A DNA stretch of 64,000 nt from Dillenia suffruticosa (taxonomy: Eukaryota > Streptophyta > Magnoliopsida > Dilleniales > Dilleniaceae). A program made the translations under genes and the position numbers. Location: contig JAVTVX010000009.1 of assembly GCA_033439265.1 (NCBI GenBank), forward strand, positions 10,877,109 through 10,941,108. The letters run 5' to 3'. The notes beneath the pieces were generated by a model. The model did not search any database, was not told the origin of the DNA, and saw only the letters and a list, made by a program, of their open reading frames with translations. Shown here in pieces: positions 22,155 through 31,689 of the stretch. Positions within the stretch are counted from its first letter, which is position 1, and every line of letters starts with the position of its first letter.

Positions 22155-22176
22155 CACAAAAAGGGGGAAAATAGTT
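22155..22176 (+). other. Polypurine tract of copia B
   Basis: ACAAAAAGGGGGAAAATAG lies just before the 3' LTR. SIRE-type copia elements use a very similar AAAAAGGGGGAGA tract to prime plus-strand DNA. Confidence 0.8.
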
Positions 22177-23713
22177 TGAACATGTGGATGTTATGTTTTG
22201 AATGCTGCAGTGGTTTGAAAATTGATGTAGTTTGCATATGCATTAGAATAATGAGTAGATGCACAAGTCGACCTAAACCATAGATATCAAGATACTAAAT
22301 CGACCCAAACATAAATCTTGACCTCTTCTATACTAGAAACCAAAGTCTAATCAACCTTGTAGTATTACTATCAAGTCGACTTCCGATGCATATAAGTCGA
22401 CTTGAACATTGAACTTCAAACTTTTTCTAAGTAATTTAACAAGGACCTAGGAAAGAAGGAAATAGACCTAAGAAATATGACTCTCAAACACTCAACCCTG
22501 TAAACTAATCGAGTGGACCTAAACACTGTACAAGTTGACATGTACCACACATTACATAAACATAAGTCAACTTGACAAAACAAGAAGTTGACTTGGCCTC
22601 GGATCAAAATGAACATGAGTTGACTTATCAAGAAGACAAGTTAACCTGACAAATCTAAGTCTAAAAAAAATGATATCTGCTGCATAATCAAGTTGACTTG
22701 GCTATAGAACAAGTCGACCTATCTCTCTCACCCTGATAAAATGAGTTGACCTAGTGTATTTGTAAGATAACCTAACCTGAAAAAAATGAAATACAAGTCA
22801 ACCTAACCTATTTGTAAGACAACTTAAATTTATACAAGCCGACTCGAGTCAAAGCAAGTTGACCCAACCCACACAACAGCTTGATGCAAGACAACCTAAA
22901 GACATATCAAGTCAACCTAATCATTTCAAGAATACAAAGGAAAGTCGACCTACACCTATGACAAGTCAACTTTTACAATTCAAAATTCAAAATCAAATCG
23001 ACTCGAAGTTCTAATTGGTCGACCACATGTGAGTAATGTATACTTATTCAGCAAGTTTAATATAAAGTTCAACCATGACACTAGCCTCTGAATTTGCATT
23101 CAATGTTCATAAATGATCCTCAACAGTTAGATTTGCTTCTCCAACTATAAATGCAACCCATGGATGAAAGAGCAACTGCTTTTTGCACCTTGAATATAAT
23201 CTCTTGAGCACAGACATCATACTCTGTTTTCTACATTTTGTTTACTGTATCTTTCTTGAGCTTGTAAAGAACATATCAGAAGTTTGTAGCTTTACCTTGT
23301 TTTTTCATTTCACTCATTAATTCTTGTGAAGGATCAGAAGATTGGTCTTCTTTAACTTGTTTAAATTTCTGAGTAAAGTACGGGAAATTTGAGATTTACT
23401 AGCACTTGTGAAAAGTAAGTGATGAGTGTTTGAGAGAAACACTTGTAAGGTTTAGCTAACACCTGAATAAGGTAGTTGTGTGTATTATTTTTAAAAAAAT
23501 AGTGGATTGAAAAACTTCAGATGAAGTATAGGAGTAGATGTATACCAAGAAAGGTAAAACCACTATAAATTTGAGTATTCTTTGTTCTTATCTCCCCTTC
23601 ATTCTTCAATTCATTCCATCCAAAAGTTAAACCGTTCTTAACCCAAAAAAAATAAAAAATTAGCCAATAACTTATTCATTCCTCCCCTCTAGGTTATTGC
23701 ATTAATGCTAACA
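22177..23713 (+). repeat. 3' LTR of copia B (approximate ends)
   Basis: It starts at the first TG after the polypurine tract and ends near ...ATTAATGCTAACA. The 3' part has the SIRE-like order: a TATAAATTTGAG box near 23566, a pyrimidine-rich leader and TTCCTCCCCTCTAGGTTATTG just before the end. The 5' LTR is missing, so the ends cannot be fixed by comparison. No polyprotein is encoded. It contains motif array 2. Confidence 0.7.
22262..23030. repeat. Dispersed AAGTCGACYT motif array 2, in the LTR
   Basis: About 26 copies of AAGTCGACCT or AAGTCGACTT variants in 770 bases, for example at 22265, 22374, 22394, 22565, 22585, 22618, 22689, 22709, 22743, 22795, 22857, 22908, 22943, 22962 and 22995. 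Spacing is irregular (20-60 bases), and the sequence between copies is not conserved. Most mismatches are C to T or G to A at the central CpG. Confidence 0.88.
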
Positions 23714-24182
23714 AATGTTAATACATATTCAATGAGATCTTTTTTTTTTTTTAGGGATTTCCATGCTAGTATGGTTCTAAATATTGGATATTTACTTTAA
23801 ATCCTAAAATATGGATCCTATAATCATGTTTTGGCAATAATTGAGAAAACCTAAAGGTTACGTAGATAGGAAATTCCATTAAGGGTTCCTAAAATTGGAT
23901 TCATTCCCTTTAATATGTGTTATTCTCAAAACAAGAAAGGATGTCATGACCTAGAAAAATCTAGAAATTGTGTAAGTTAAAATTATTATAACATTTCCCT
24001 TAATTATTTATATTGATTTTTTCACACACCCGATGATTATGTGCCCTTATTTTTCATATTTTATGATACTATTACATGTTTATGACTAATCTCTATTAGG
24101 AAGCAAAGTATAGAGGATTGAAATTCTGACTGAATGGAAGCCTTTAATGTTGTGTTCATAGGTTGATATTCCATGTAACTTG

Positions 24183-24215
<33 letters not shown>

Positions 24216-26263
24216 ACAATAAATATTTAAAATGTTAATAAATTTTGTCTATGGTGGACAAAGCATTTGGTTTGCTCACTAGATCAACAATAGGAAATGA
24301 CAGCGGCATTATCTCTTAGGTTGAGATTCCATTGGACCATCGGAAGATCATATTTTTACTTGTCCTTGGGCGTTGGGATCTATTCATTGTGTAGGTTAAC
24401 TTGCCCAGAGTCGGAAGGCAGATGTTCTCTGTATAGAGTCTGAAACAATCACAATTATACAAGTTAAAGTAAAAACTAATAAAAAGTTAAAGTTTTGAGA
24501 ATGGATGAGGAAAGCATAGTCACAGTTACCTCCACCCAAAAGCCAGAGGTCCTTTATGTCTGGGATTCAAATTTTACTCTCGTCATTAAGTTAAAGAAAA
24601 ATCAAAGGAAATGTAAAAGAAATAGCAACTCAAGGAGCAATAATAGTTCATTTTCATGGAGTAGATTATGTAGAATATCTTAATTCGACATATATGCCTG
24701 TCGTGCCAGGTATTTGAGTCCGCGACATCTTCTTGAGTCTGCGAAATCTTCAACCTATTCAATCTCCTTCCCTTTTATTTTTTCCATTTTTATTTTCTAT
24801 TTATTTATATGCATATATGTATATATGTTTAGAACTGATGATGTTATAGATTGGATTATAATCTATCATTTATGATTCATGTTTCATGTATCCTTAATTG
24901 CTTTATGTACCGTTGCATTTCTTGTATTCCTCGAAAAAGGAATTTTTTTAACAGGTGATTGTTGATCCTTTCTTTTAACGTATCAAGTGCGTCAAGAGTC
25001 AAGGAGATTTCAAATAACAATGGTGGACTTAAGGTTTGGGGATTCCATATCCCTTGGTTTTTTTTTTTTTATTAGTTTTATCCTATTTTGTATTATTTCT
25101 CTGAATTGATTAGCTTAAGTAATGTATTTGAGCTAATACATATGTAATAAGTGAACTTTATTTTTCTTATAGATTTTGGATTGTGTTAGGGTCAATGCTC
25201 TTGGTAGTATTTAAAGTTAAGGATGACATGATGCACGAGCTAACTTTAGAACTCGACACTTTTATGCTTATGCATATTATGCCATTGTAACAACAGTTAT
25301 GATCACTGGTTAACAATATTTATGGTTAAATGTTATGTCATGCATGATTTGTTGCTCTGTTGCCAGCAGATTAAGAAAGTCATTGAGACCAGCTATTGAT
25401 AAGATATTGAAAAGTTATAGGTTGTAGGTTGATTATTATTATTATTTTTTTTTGGTAATAAAATAATCAGTATCGAGAGTAATATTTTGACTAATTCAGT
25501 CCAAGTTTGTAGTGGCCTATTTAGGGGATTACCCTCCCAACGTAATCTGCTCCATATCCAAATTGTAAATTGAAATCGGGATCTTAATTAAGAAATCTAA
25601 TATCATATTTCGCTAAACTAATTGATCGGTTGGTGATTGTAGATTGATTATATTAATTCTGAATTGATGATATTAGTCGAGTTTTACTAAGAAATTCTGA
25701 CCCATTTTTTTATAAAAAATTTACCTAAAGTAAAAAATTTGAAATATTTCTATTTTTTCTTTTTGTGCTCTCACACACATAGATGACGGTTTAAAAACTG
25801 TTATATCGAGTGTTGTATATTTTTTATGATCTCATTTTGTTTTTGCATATAATTTACCTCTTTTGTTTGAGGGTACAATACTCAAATTATAGGTTGTCAC
25901 ATAATATTTACCAAAATTTGAATTTGTTTAAAAATTAGTTTTATTTTAGTTTTTTTTTGTTTGAATTTCATTGGGTTCAGGATTTTTTTCATACTTAATT
26001 AATCTTAGAGTTTTATTTTATTTTCTTTTTAATTCAAATTTACTTAGTTGATTGTTGCATTCCACTACTTTATCATTAGTTAATCTTTTTTTTAGTCATT
26101 TGTTTTAATTAGCCTAAAATAATTAAAATCTCTTAACTGTTTTTCCTCTCAAAATAATATATCAATAATTTAGATTAATTGGTAAAAAGAATTTCTGTGG
26201 GAATGATACCCTATTAACATATCTATATTATTTGAAAGATTGGTGTACTTGCACTCTTACAAG
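23714..26263. other. AT-rich spacer, possible old gypsy remnant
   Basis: No reliable gene was found. A (TA)n run lies at 24183-24208. The end (about 26190-26262: TGTGGGAATGATACCC, then GGTGTACTTGCACTC) resembles the stretch after the LTR in Athila-type gypsy elements, but nothing else of such an element is recognisable. The frame at 24495-24683 has no family resemblance. Confidence 0.45.
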
Positions 26264-27307
26264 CAATACTAGAAAATAAAGTATTAACGACGAAAATATA
26301 CATCGCTAATAGTATTCCGTTGTTAAAAAGTATTACCGACGGAAAATTTTATCGGTAAATCCATTTCTGAAAATCTCATTGCTAAATATTACCGACTATC
26401 CGTCACTAAACTACTAGTGACAAATTGGTGATGAAAAATATCGCAAATCCATCACTGATAGAAGACAATATGTAAAAGTATCAACGACAGATTAGCGACG
26501 GAAATTTTCTATCGCTAAAAAATCTCACTGATAGTAGACAATATGTAAAACTATTTTTTTGTAAAATATTCTCATTGAACTTTTCTAACTGTTTAAATTC
26601 GATTTTGATTAAATTAGTACTAAATAAAGAAATAAAATATTTTTTGAGTCAAAAACATAAATTTGATTAATTAAAATAGAATAACAAATTATTTTTCTTA
26701 ATTTACCCAATAAAATTAAAAAAAAAAGAATTATAAAATAATAAAAAATAAAATAAATAATAGATAAATAATAATAAAATAATAAAATAATAAAATAATA
26801 AAATAAATGAAAAAATAATAAAATAAATATCCATCACTAATCTATCACTGATTCGTCGCTAATTCATCACTGATTGGTTTATATAAATTTTTTTTCCTAA
26901 ACCACATCAGCAGCGACGGACTAGCAACGGAATTTTCCGTCGTTAAAAAATTCGTTACTAATCCGTCGCTGATAGGTTTGTATAATTTTTCTTTTATCCT
27001 AAACCATTACACTGATAGATTACTGACAGAAATATTTCTATAACTAATTTCCGTCACTGATAGGTTTACATATTTTTTTTTACCCTAGACCATTACACTG
27101 ATAGAAATATTTCCGTCGTTAATTTCCATCTCTAATTCGTCGTTGATAGGTCTACATAATTTTTTTTTATTACCGACAGAAATATTTCCGTCGTTAATCT
27201 CTTAGTAATTTTTACCGACGTTCATCATTCACAATTCCGTCGTTATTACCGACGGATTTTTTTCCGTCGCTAATTTTCCATCATTGATGTTCTATTTTCT
27301 TGTAGTG
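26264..27307. mobile_element. Non-autonomous CACTA element, 1.04 kb
   Basis: The left end CAATACTAGAAAATA has one change from CACTACTAGAAAATA. The right end, read inward, is CACTACAAGAAAATAGAAC. Flanking triplets are AAG (26261-26263) and AAA (27308-27310), a near match to a 3-bp duplication. The interior is packed with GACGGAAATATTTCCGTCG and ATTAGCGACGG motifs, like those of the 13.6-kb CACTA element, plus an AT-rich centre (26700-26830). It has no coding capacity, so it would have needed transposase supplied in trans. Confidence 0.88.
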
Positions 27308-27862
27308 AAATCTTTCCATCAATGCTCCTTTTGACCCGAAGAAAACCGTGGTGTGAAAAACTCAGAATGTTACGTTGAGTAGCTCAGAAAGCATTCCAAT
27401 AAGCATATCTGTATTCATCCACTGGTCATGAACTTTATCTAGAATTATGGCGAGATAGGCCTCAACAAGAAATCTTTTTAAACTTCTTACCGTAATATTC
27501 TATCAGTCATGAACTTGGTAGAACAATTCTCTCCAATCCTATTGTCGTGCCAAACTTGAAAACAAACATTGTTTCCTCACACAGACCTGCTTGGCATCGG
27601 CAACAACATGACATGGCTGAGTAACAGCAACAATATTACTTCGAAGACCAGGTCCTCTTGAGCCAGAGGCTGCTTCGTAAAGGAACTGTGGGACTTGAGT
27701 TGTCTTACTGCACCCTGTGTCTCCACTTACCAAAACGGCAGCATGTTCATTTATTGTTTCCATATTCTCCTCCTCCATCATAACTATTGGAAGATCTTTT
27801 CTTTGGTCTTCAACTTCATTAGGTCTCAAAACATGCACTGCCATGGGAGGGATAGTAAAAGC
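27308..27862 (-). pseudogene. DEAH-box RNA helicase fragment (DHX37-like)
   Basis: Frame 27844-27539 encodes RPNEVEDQRKDLPIVMMEEE, then a Walker A region GDTGCSKTTQVPQFLYEA (normally GETGCGKTTQ) and motif Ia region IVAVTQPCHVV (normally TQPRRVA). After shifts the homology continues to NCSTKFMTD and ILDKVHDQWMNTDMLIGML, where DKVH stands for DEAH. DHX37-type helicases act in ribosome assembly in the nucleolus. Here motifs I, Ia and II are all damaged and the fragment is cut at 27308 by the CACTA end. The absence of recognisable introns between the motifs leaves open a processed origin. Confidence 0.85.
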
Positions 27863-27903
27863 TCTAGTTGAACCTGTTCTCTTGCTTCAACTTCATTAGG
27901 TCT
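27808..27903. repeat. 19-bp direct repeat at gene-fragment junction
   Basis: CTTCAACTTCATTAGGTCT occurs exactly at 27808-27826 and again at 27885-27903, 77 bases apart. Both copies read RPNEVE(A/D) on the minus strand. The second lies between the helicase and NBS-LRR fragments. Confidence 0.9.
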
Positions 27904-27924
27904 ACCTTTGGATGCTCATGTGCT

Positions 27925-28198
27925 GCATCCATTTGTTTGCTTTCTTTACAAGGCAAACAAGCCAGGGACATCCTCAATGTCATAAGCCAAAACTCTGACC
28001 TGCTTAATCCAGATCTGAACAAGTTGATTACTCGTTGCTATACCTTTTCTGTCAGTATCCATTAGAAGTGCCTTTATCATTCTCAAACTCTCATTTCAGC
28101 CTTTCCACTTGGTTATTAATTGCTTGCAGGAGATTCCATTCCCTCCTCAACAAGCATTCGATTTTGTACAGCAAGAAACTCACTCAACTATCTGCCAT
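27925..28198 (-). pseudogene. NBS-LRR resistance gene fragment (Rx-type coiled-coil N-terminus)
   Basis: Starting at ATG (28198-28196) the minus strand reads MADS-stop-VSFLLYKIECLL, RREWNLLQAINNQVERLK, then after a shift LLMDTDRK and QLVQIWIKQVRVLAYDIEDV. This is the Rx_N coiled-coil domain that begins CC-NBS-LRR immune receptors (compare VKQVRDVAYDAEDV with the EDVID motif). No NB-ARC or LRR sequence follows. About 25 bases further on, helicase-like sequence begins. Two stops and at least one shift make it a pseudogene. It is either a truncated receptor or a captured exon. Confidence 0.8.
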
Positions 28199-28563
28199 CT
28201 CTCTCTCAAGATTGGAAGCAATGATGACTCTCATAACCAAGCAGGCAATCCAAATGCCTCGAGCAATACTAGCATCGCTCATTAGCTAGGTAGTTATTTC
28301 AAATGATTAGGAAAAACAAATACAACTGGGGAGTAGTGTTTTACTTGAAACTGGGTGCATAAACCAATTCTTAATGCAAAATTATTGGGGGGGTTTACTT
28401 CCCCTTAAGTTTTCAAACTCATCTTCACTTCATTAAAATCAATGTCACCTTGAACCTATTTTTCATTGAAATTTGCTTGGTTCTGGTTCATTACCAAGAA
28501 TTTTTTTACCAATAAATGTCAACAACAACAATTGCAAACCCAACCCAATCCTCTTAATCGGCA

Positions 28564-28612
<49 letters not shown>

Positions 28613-29458
28613 AATATTTCCACAAGACTCAAAAAGTCCACTTAAAATTGGAAAAATTAATACCACTTTTGAGCCCATAAGGTAGCAAATTAGAGTGATC
28701 CACTCCATGTCAAGTGATAAGAGGAAAAGCGAGGAGTGCACACAAGTCTTAGCGAACTCTGGTGCACCGAAACTTCTTTGATGCTGAGGTTTTCTATTTC
28801 CGAAATCTTTTATGTTTCTGAAATATCTCAACGGATTAAATTTATTGATATTTATAAAAAAAAATTATATTTTTTTATTTACAAAATTTTCATATTTAAT
28901 AAATTATTTAATTATAATTCTTATTTTTATGTTATTTTTTATTATTAATAATTAGATATTTAATCATTTTAGATTTTTATTATATAATATTACTTTTCTA
29001 TTATTTTCATAAAATAATTAATTCTTATATAAAAATTTTTATATTTTTTATTTACGTATTTTTTCATTTTCATATTTATGTTTTATTTATTTTTACAAAG
29101 TGTTACTTTTCTATATTATTTTGTATGCGTTTTTATTTCTTTGTTTCCATACAAAACTATGCTCAAGATGCTCAACGTGTTTTGTAACTTAAAAAGCAGT
29201 GGCGGGGAGATGCCAGGATGGGAGATATTTTAAAAGCAATTGTGTTTTTTCTCTTGTTGCCGCCACACCCCCGACAAAAAATATTTATTAATAAAATAGA
29301 AAATGCAAATATAGTTAGGCCTTGGTAAGTTAATATTCTTTAGAGTTAAAAAAAATTATTAATAATTGGATACATCATCTCATCATATAAATTCATAAAC
29401 AATTAATTTATGTAAAATACTTTTTTTTTTCAAAATATGGAACTTAATGGTTGAACAT
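28199..29458. other. Gene-poor AT-rich stretch with (CT)n
   Basis: It contains a (CT)n microsatellite (28569-28607) and very AT-rich DNA (28840-29120). I see no coding or RNA signal. The frame at 28463-28831 runs through the microsatellite and is not credible. Confidence 0.6.
28569..28607. repeat. (CT)n microsatellite
   Basis: A pure CT run of about 39 bases. Confidence 0.95.
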
Positions 29459-29463
29459 ATTAT
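29459..29463. repeat. Target-site duplication of gypsy element C (ATTAT)
   Basis: ATTAT precedes the left LTR and matches 38501-38505. Confidence 0.8.
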
Positions 29464-31641
29464 TTGACAACTGTCGGGTTACCCCAGAATACGGGTGAGC
29501 CTAACCTGCACACCAAAGTACCATAATGCCTTCATCGATATTCATCTATTTTTCAAAATAATCCAACAATTCCAAATAAGCTAACATGAATTCAAACACA
29601 CAAACACACAAACAACTACCAGTCAGTCCGTTTCTACTCAATGCATGCACAAGGCCAACGTGGTCATCTATAATCCAATCACATACATAAGGTCAACGTA
29701 GCTATTCCAATCGAATTTCTAATTCATCACAAACCATTTCATAAACCAACCAAAAAGTCTCTACTAAATAGATTCTTATCAATTTTCATCAAAAACAATT
29801 TTCAAATAATTTCAAGAAAATAAAAGAAAGTGCTCAATTTAAGTAAACAAAATCATATCCAAATCCCACGTCAAATAACCATAATATAAAATAGGTTTTC
29901 AAAATAGTTACAAAATTTTTGCTTTTATTTGGGTCCACTAATAAATATCTTAAACCAAACAAGACTTTATATCAAAAGGAAGTCTGCAAAGGACCGGTGA
30001 GCAAAGTGACAAGTTATGACAATAATTGAGGGGTAATTATGGATATGTCAAATACTATTTCAAATAATTATCATTACATCTATAAATTCTATAGTTCTAT
30101 ATCAAACATCAAATTCTAATGAATTTAAATCAATCATGAAAAATAAAATTTATGTATCACATTTACATTATATTTTTTTTCCAAAATCTATGGGTTTGCC
30201 AAAATCATAACTCCCGATAATGGTCTATCGCGATTAAGGGTGGAACCGTCAAGGGTTTCCATACTTTTCCAACTCACAAATATCCCCAATTTTGGCATTG
30301 ACTCGGGTCTCCCTTGGGGTGTTACCAAGTTAGTCCGAGAAATAATAATAACGGTCTCGGAGGTTCCTCTTGAGCGCGGCTACCTCTCAAGACAAACGTC
30401 CCAAACCATATTACCTCATTGAGCCACACCATGGGGGAGAATGATTATAGTCATTAGATTATGCATTCAAGTACCATTTCATAAGTCTCATAACATGTAT
30501 CAAAACGTGTTATAATGGTTCCAACATTTATCGAATCATGAGTTCAATATCAACATATTCAACATAAATCAATAAATATGACATATTATTTTAATAAAAT
30601 ACTTGGATGTATATTTCATTTCAAACTCTCTTTTAGAGCACTCAACAATCACAAACTCATTTATAAACCAATTTTAAAAACAATTATAAAATCAAGTAAA
30701 ATATTTTCTCATTTAAAATCATAATTATACATCCACTATCCTCTTGGGAGGCACTCCCAATCCAAATCCAAGTCAATAATTTTCTCATCCTTAGATTCCA
30801 ATTGTCTTAAATTTAAGACAATACATATACATTTATCACTTAATCACAAACTAATATCAGGAAAAATCAATATTTTCTTTACAACTCAAACTCTAAATTT
30901 TTAAATTTTACTAATTTATCATCTAATTTTATCATACTATATCATCAATTTAGAGAATAATTCCCCTTTCAAAATTTTCTCAAATTTTAACATTATATAT
31001 ACCTTAAATTTAAGTCCCCAAACTTTATTTTCAATCTTAACATAAAGTTTATATGTAAAATGTACTCAAATTTAAAATGAATAAAGAAATATTATCTTTT
31101 TTGAACCATCAATTTTGTCTTTTAGTCACGTCATCTTCAAATTTTAGATTTTTCTCTTCTGCAAAACCCCAAATCTCAACATAAATCTCAAATTTATGCA
31201 AAAAATAATTAAAACTCAAGTTTAAAAAAGAGTATTATCTTTATTGAGACTATCAATTTTTATCCTTTGTTGAGTCATTCCAATTTTTAGATTTTTCTCT
31301 CTTTAGAAAAACTTAAATTTTTCCCTAAATTCAATCTTTTAGGGGTTTGTTAGAGGGTTTGGAGTTTAAATTTATGGGTGTTTGGGGATACTTGATCAAA
31401 TTGGAGAGAAAGAAGAGAGAGAGAGAGCCGAGAGGGTGAGAGAATGAGAGAGGGTGGGGGTGTATGGGCTTGTGGGTTCATAGGTGAGAGAAGAGGTGAG
31501 GAAGGAAGAGAGAGAGAGAGAGAGGGTAAAATGAAAATAATAATAATAATAATAGGGGGAGTGGATTTTTTTACTTTTCTTTTCTCTCATTTTTCTCTTC
31601 TCTCTCTCTCTCTCTCTCTTTTTCCTCTTTACGGTGTTACA
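29464..31641 (-). repeat. 3' LTR of gypsy C (left copy)
   Basis: It aligns with the right LTR over nearly its full length. It lacks about 45 bases at the left edge that the right LTR has (TGTCATGCCCCGAC...). It ends GGTGTTACA at 31641, which is the TGTAACACC start on the minus strand. A (GA)n tract and a (AAT)n tract lie near 31500-31555. Confidence 0.88.
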
Positions 31642-31662
31642 ATTTCTAACCCCCTAAAAGTA
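31642..31662 (-). other. Polypurine tract of gypsy C
   Basis: On the minus strand it reads CTTTTAGGGGGTTAGAAAT directly before the LTR start. Confidence 0.7.
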
Positions 31663-31689
31663 AATTTTGTTCTCAAAATTTAAAGAAAA

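Larger units (their letters stand above)
3480..23713 (+). mobile_element. SIRE/Maximus-type Ty1/copia element B, split by CACTA
   Basis: Plus-strand pieces occur in order: integrase (3512 onward), RT (about 4640-5440), RNase H (5446-5906, resuming at 19534-19770), a post-pol ORF (20684-21849), a polypurine tract (about 22159-22170) and a 3' LTR (about 22177-23713). An extra ORF between pol and the 3' LTR, together with the AAAAAGGGGGA polypurine tract, is typical of the SIRE/Maximus lineage. The 5' LTR, gag, protease and the start of integrase are missing at the junction with copia A. A 13.6-kb CACTA transposon sits inside RNase H. Without it the remnant is about 6.6 kb. Confidence 0.85.

Noticed and set aside
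24495-24683. 62-codon frame in the AT-rich spacer
   Set aside because: No family resemblance, no neighbouring exon signals, and a length expected by chance.
28463-28831. 122-codon minus-strand frame upstream of the NBS-LRR fragment
   Set aside because: It reads through a (CT)n microsatellite as Arg-Glu repeats and shows no receptor domain.
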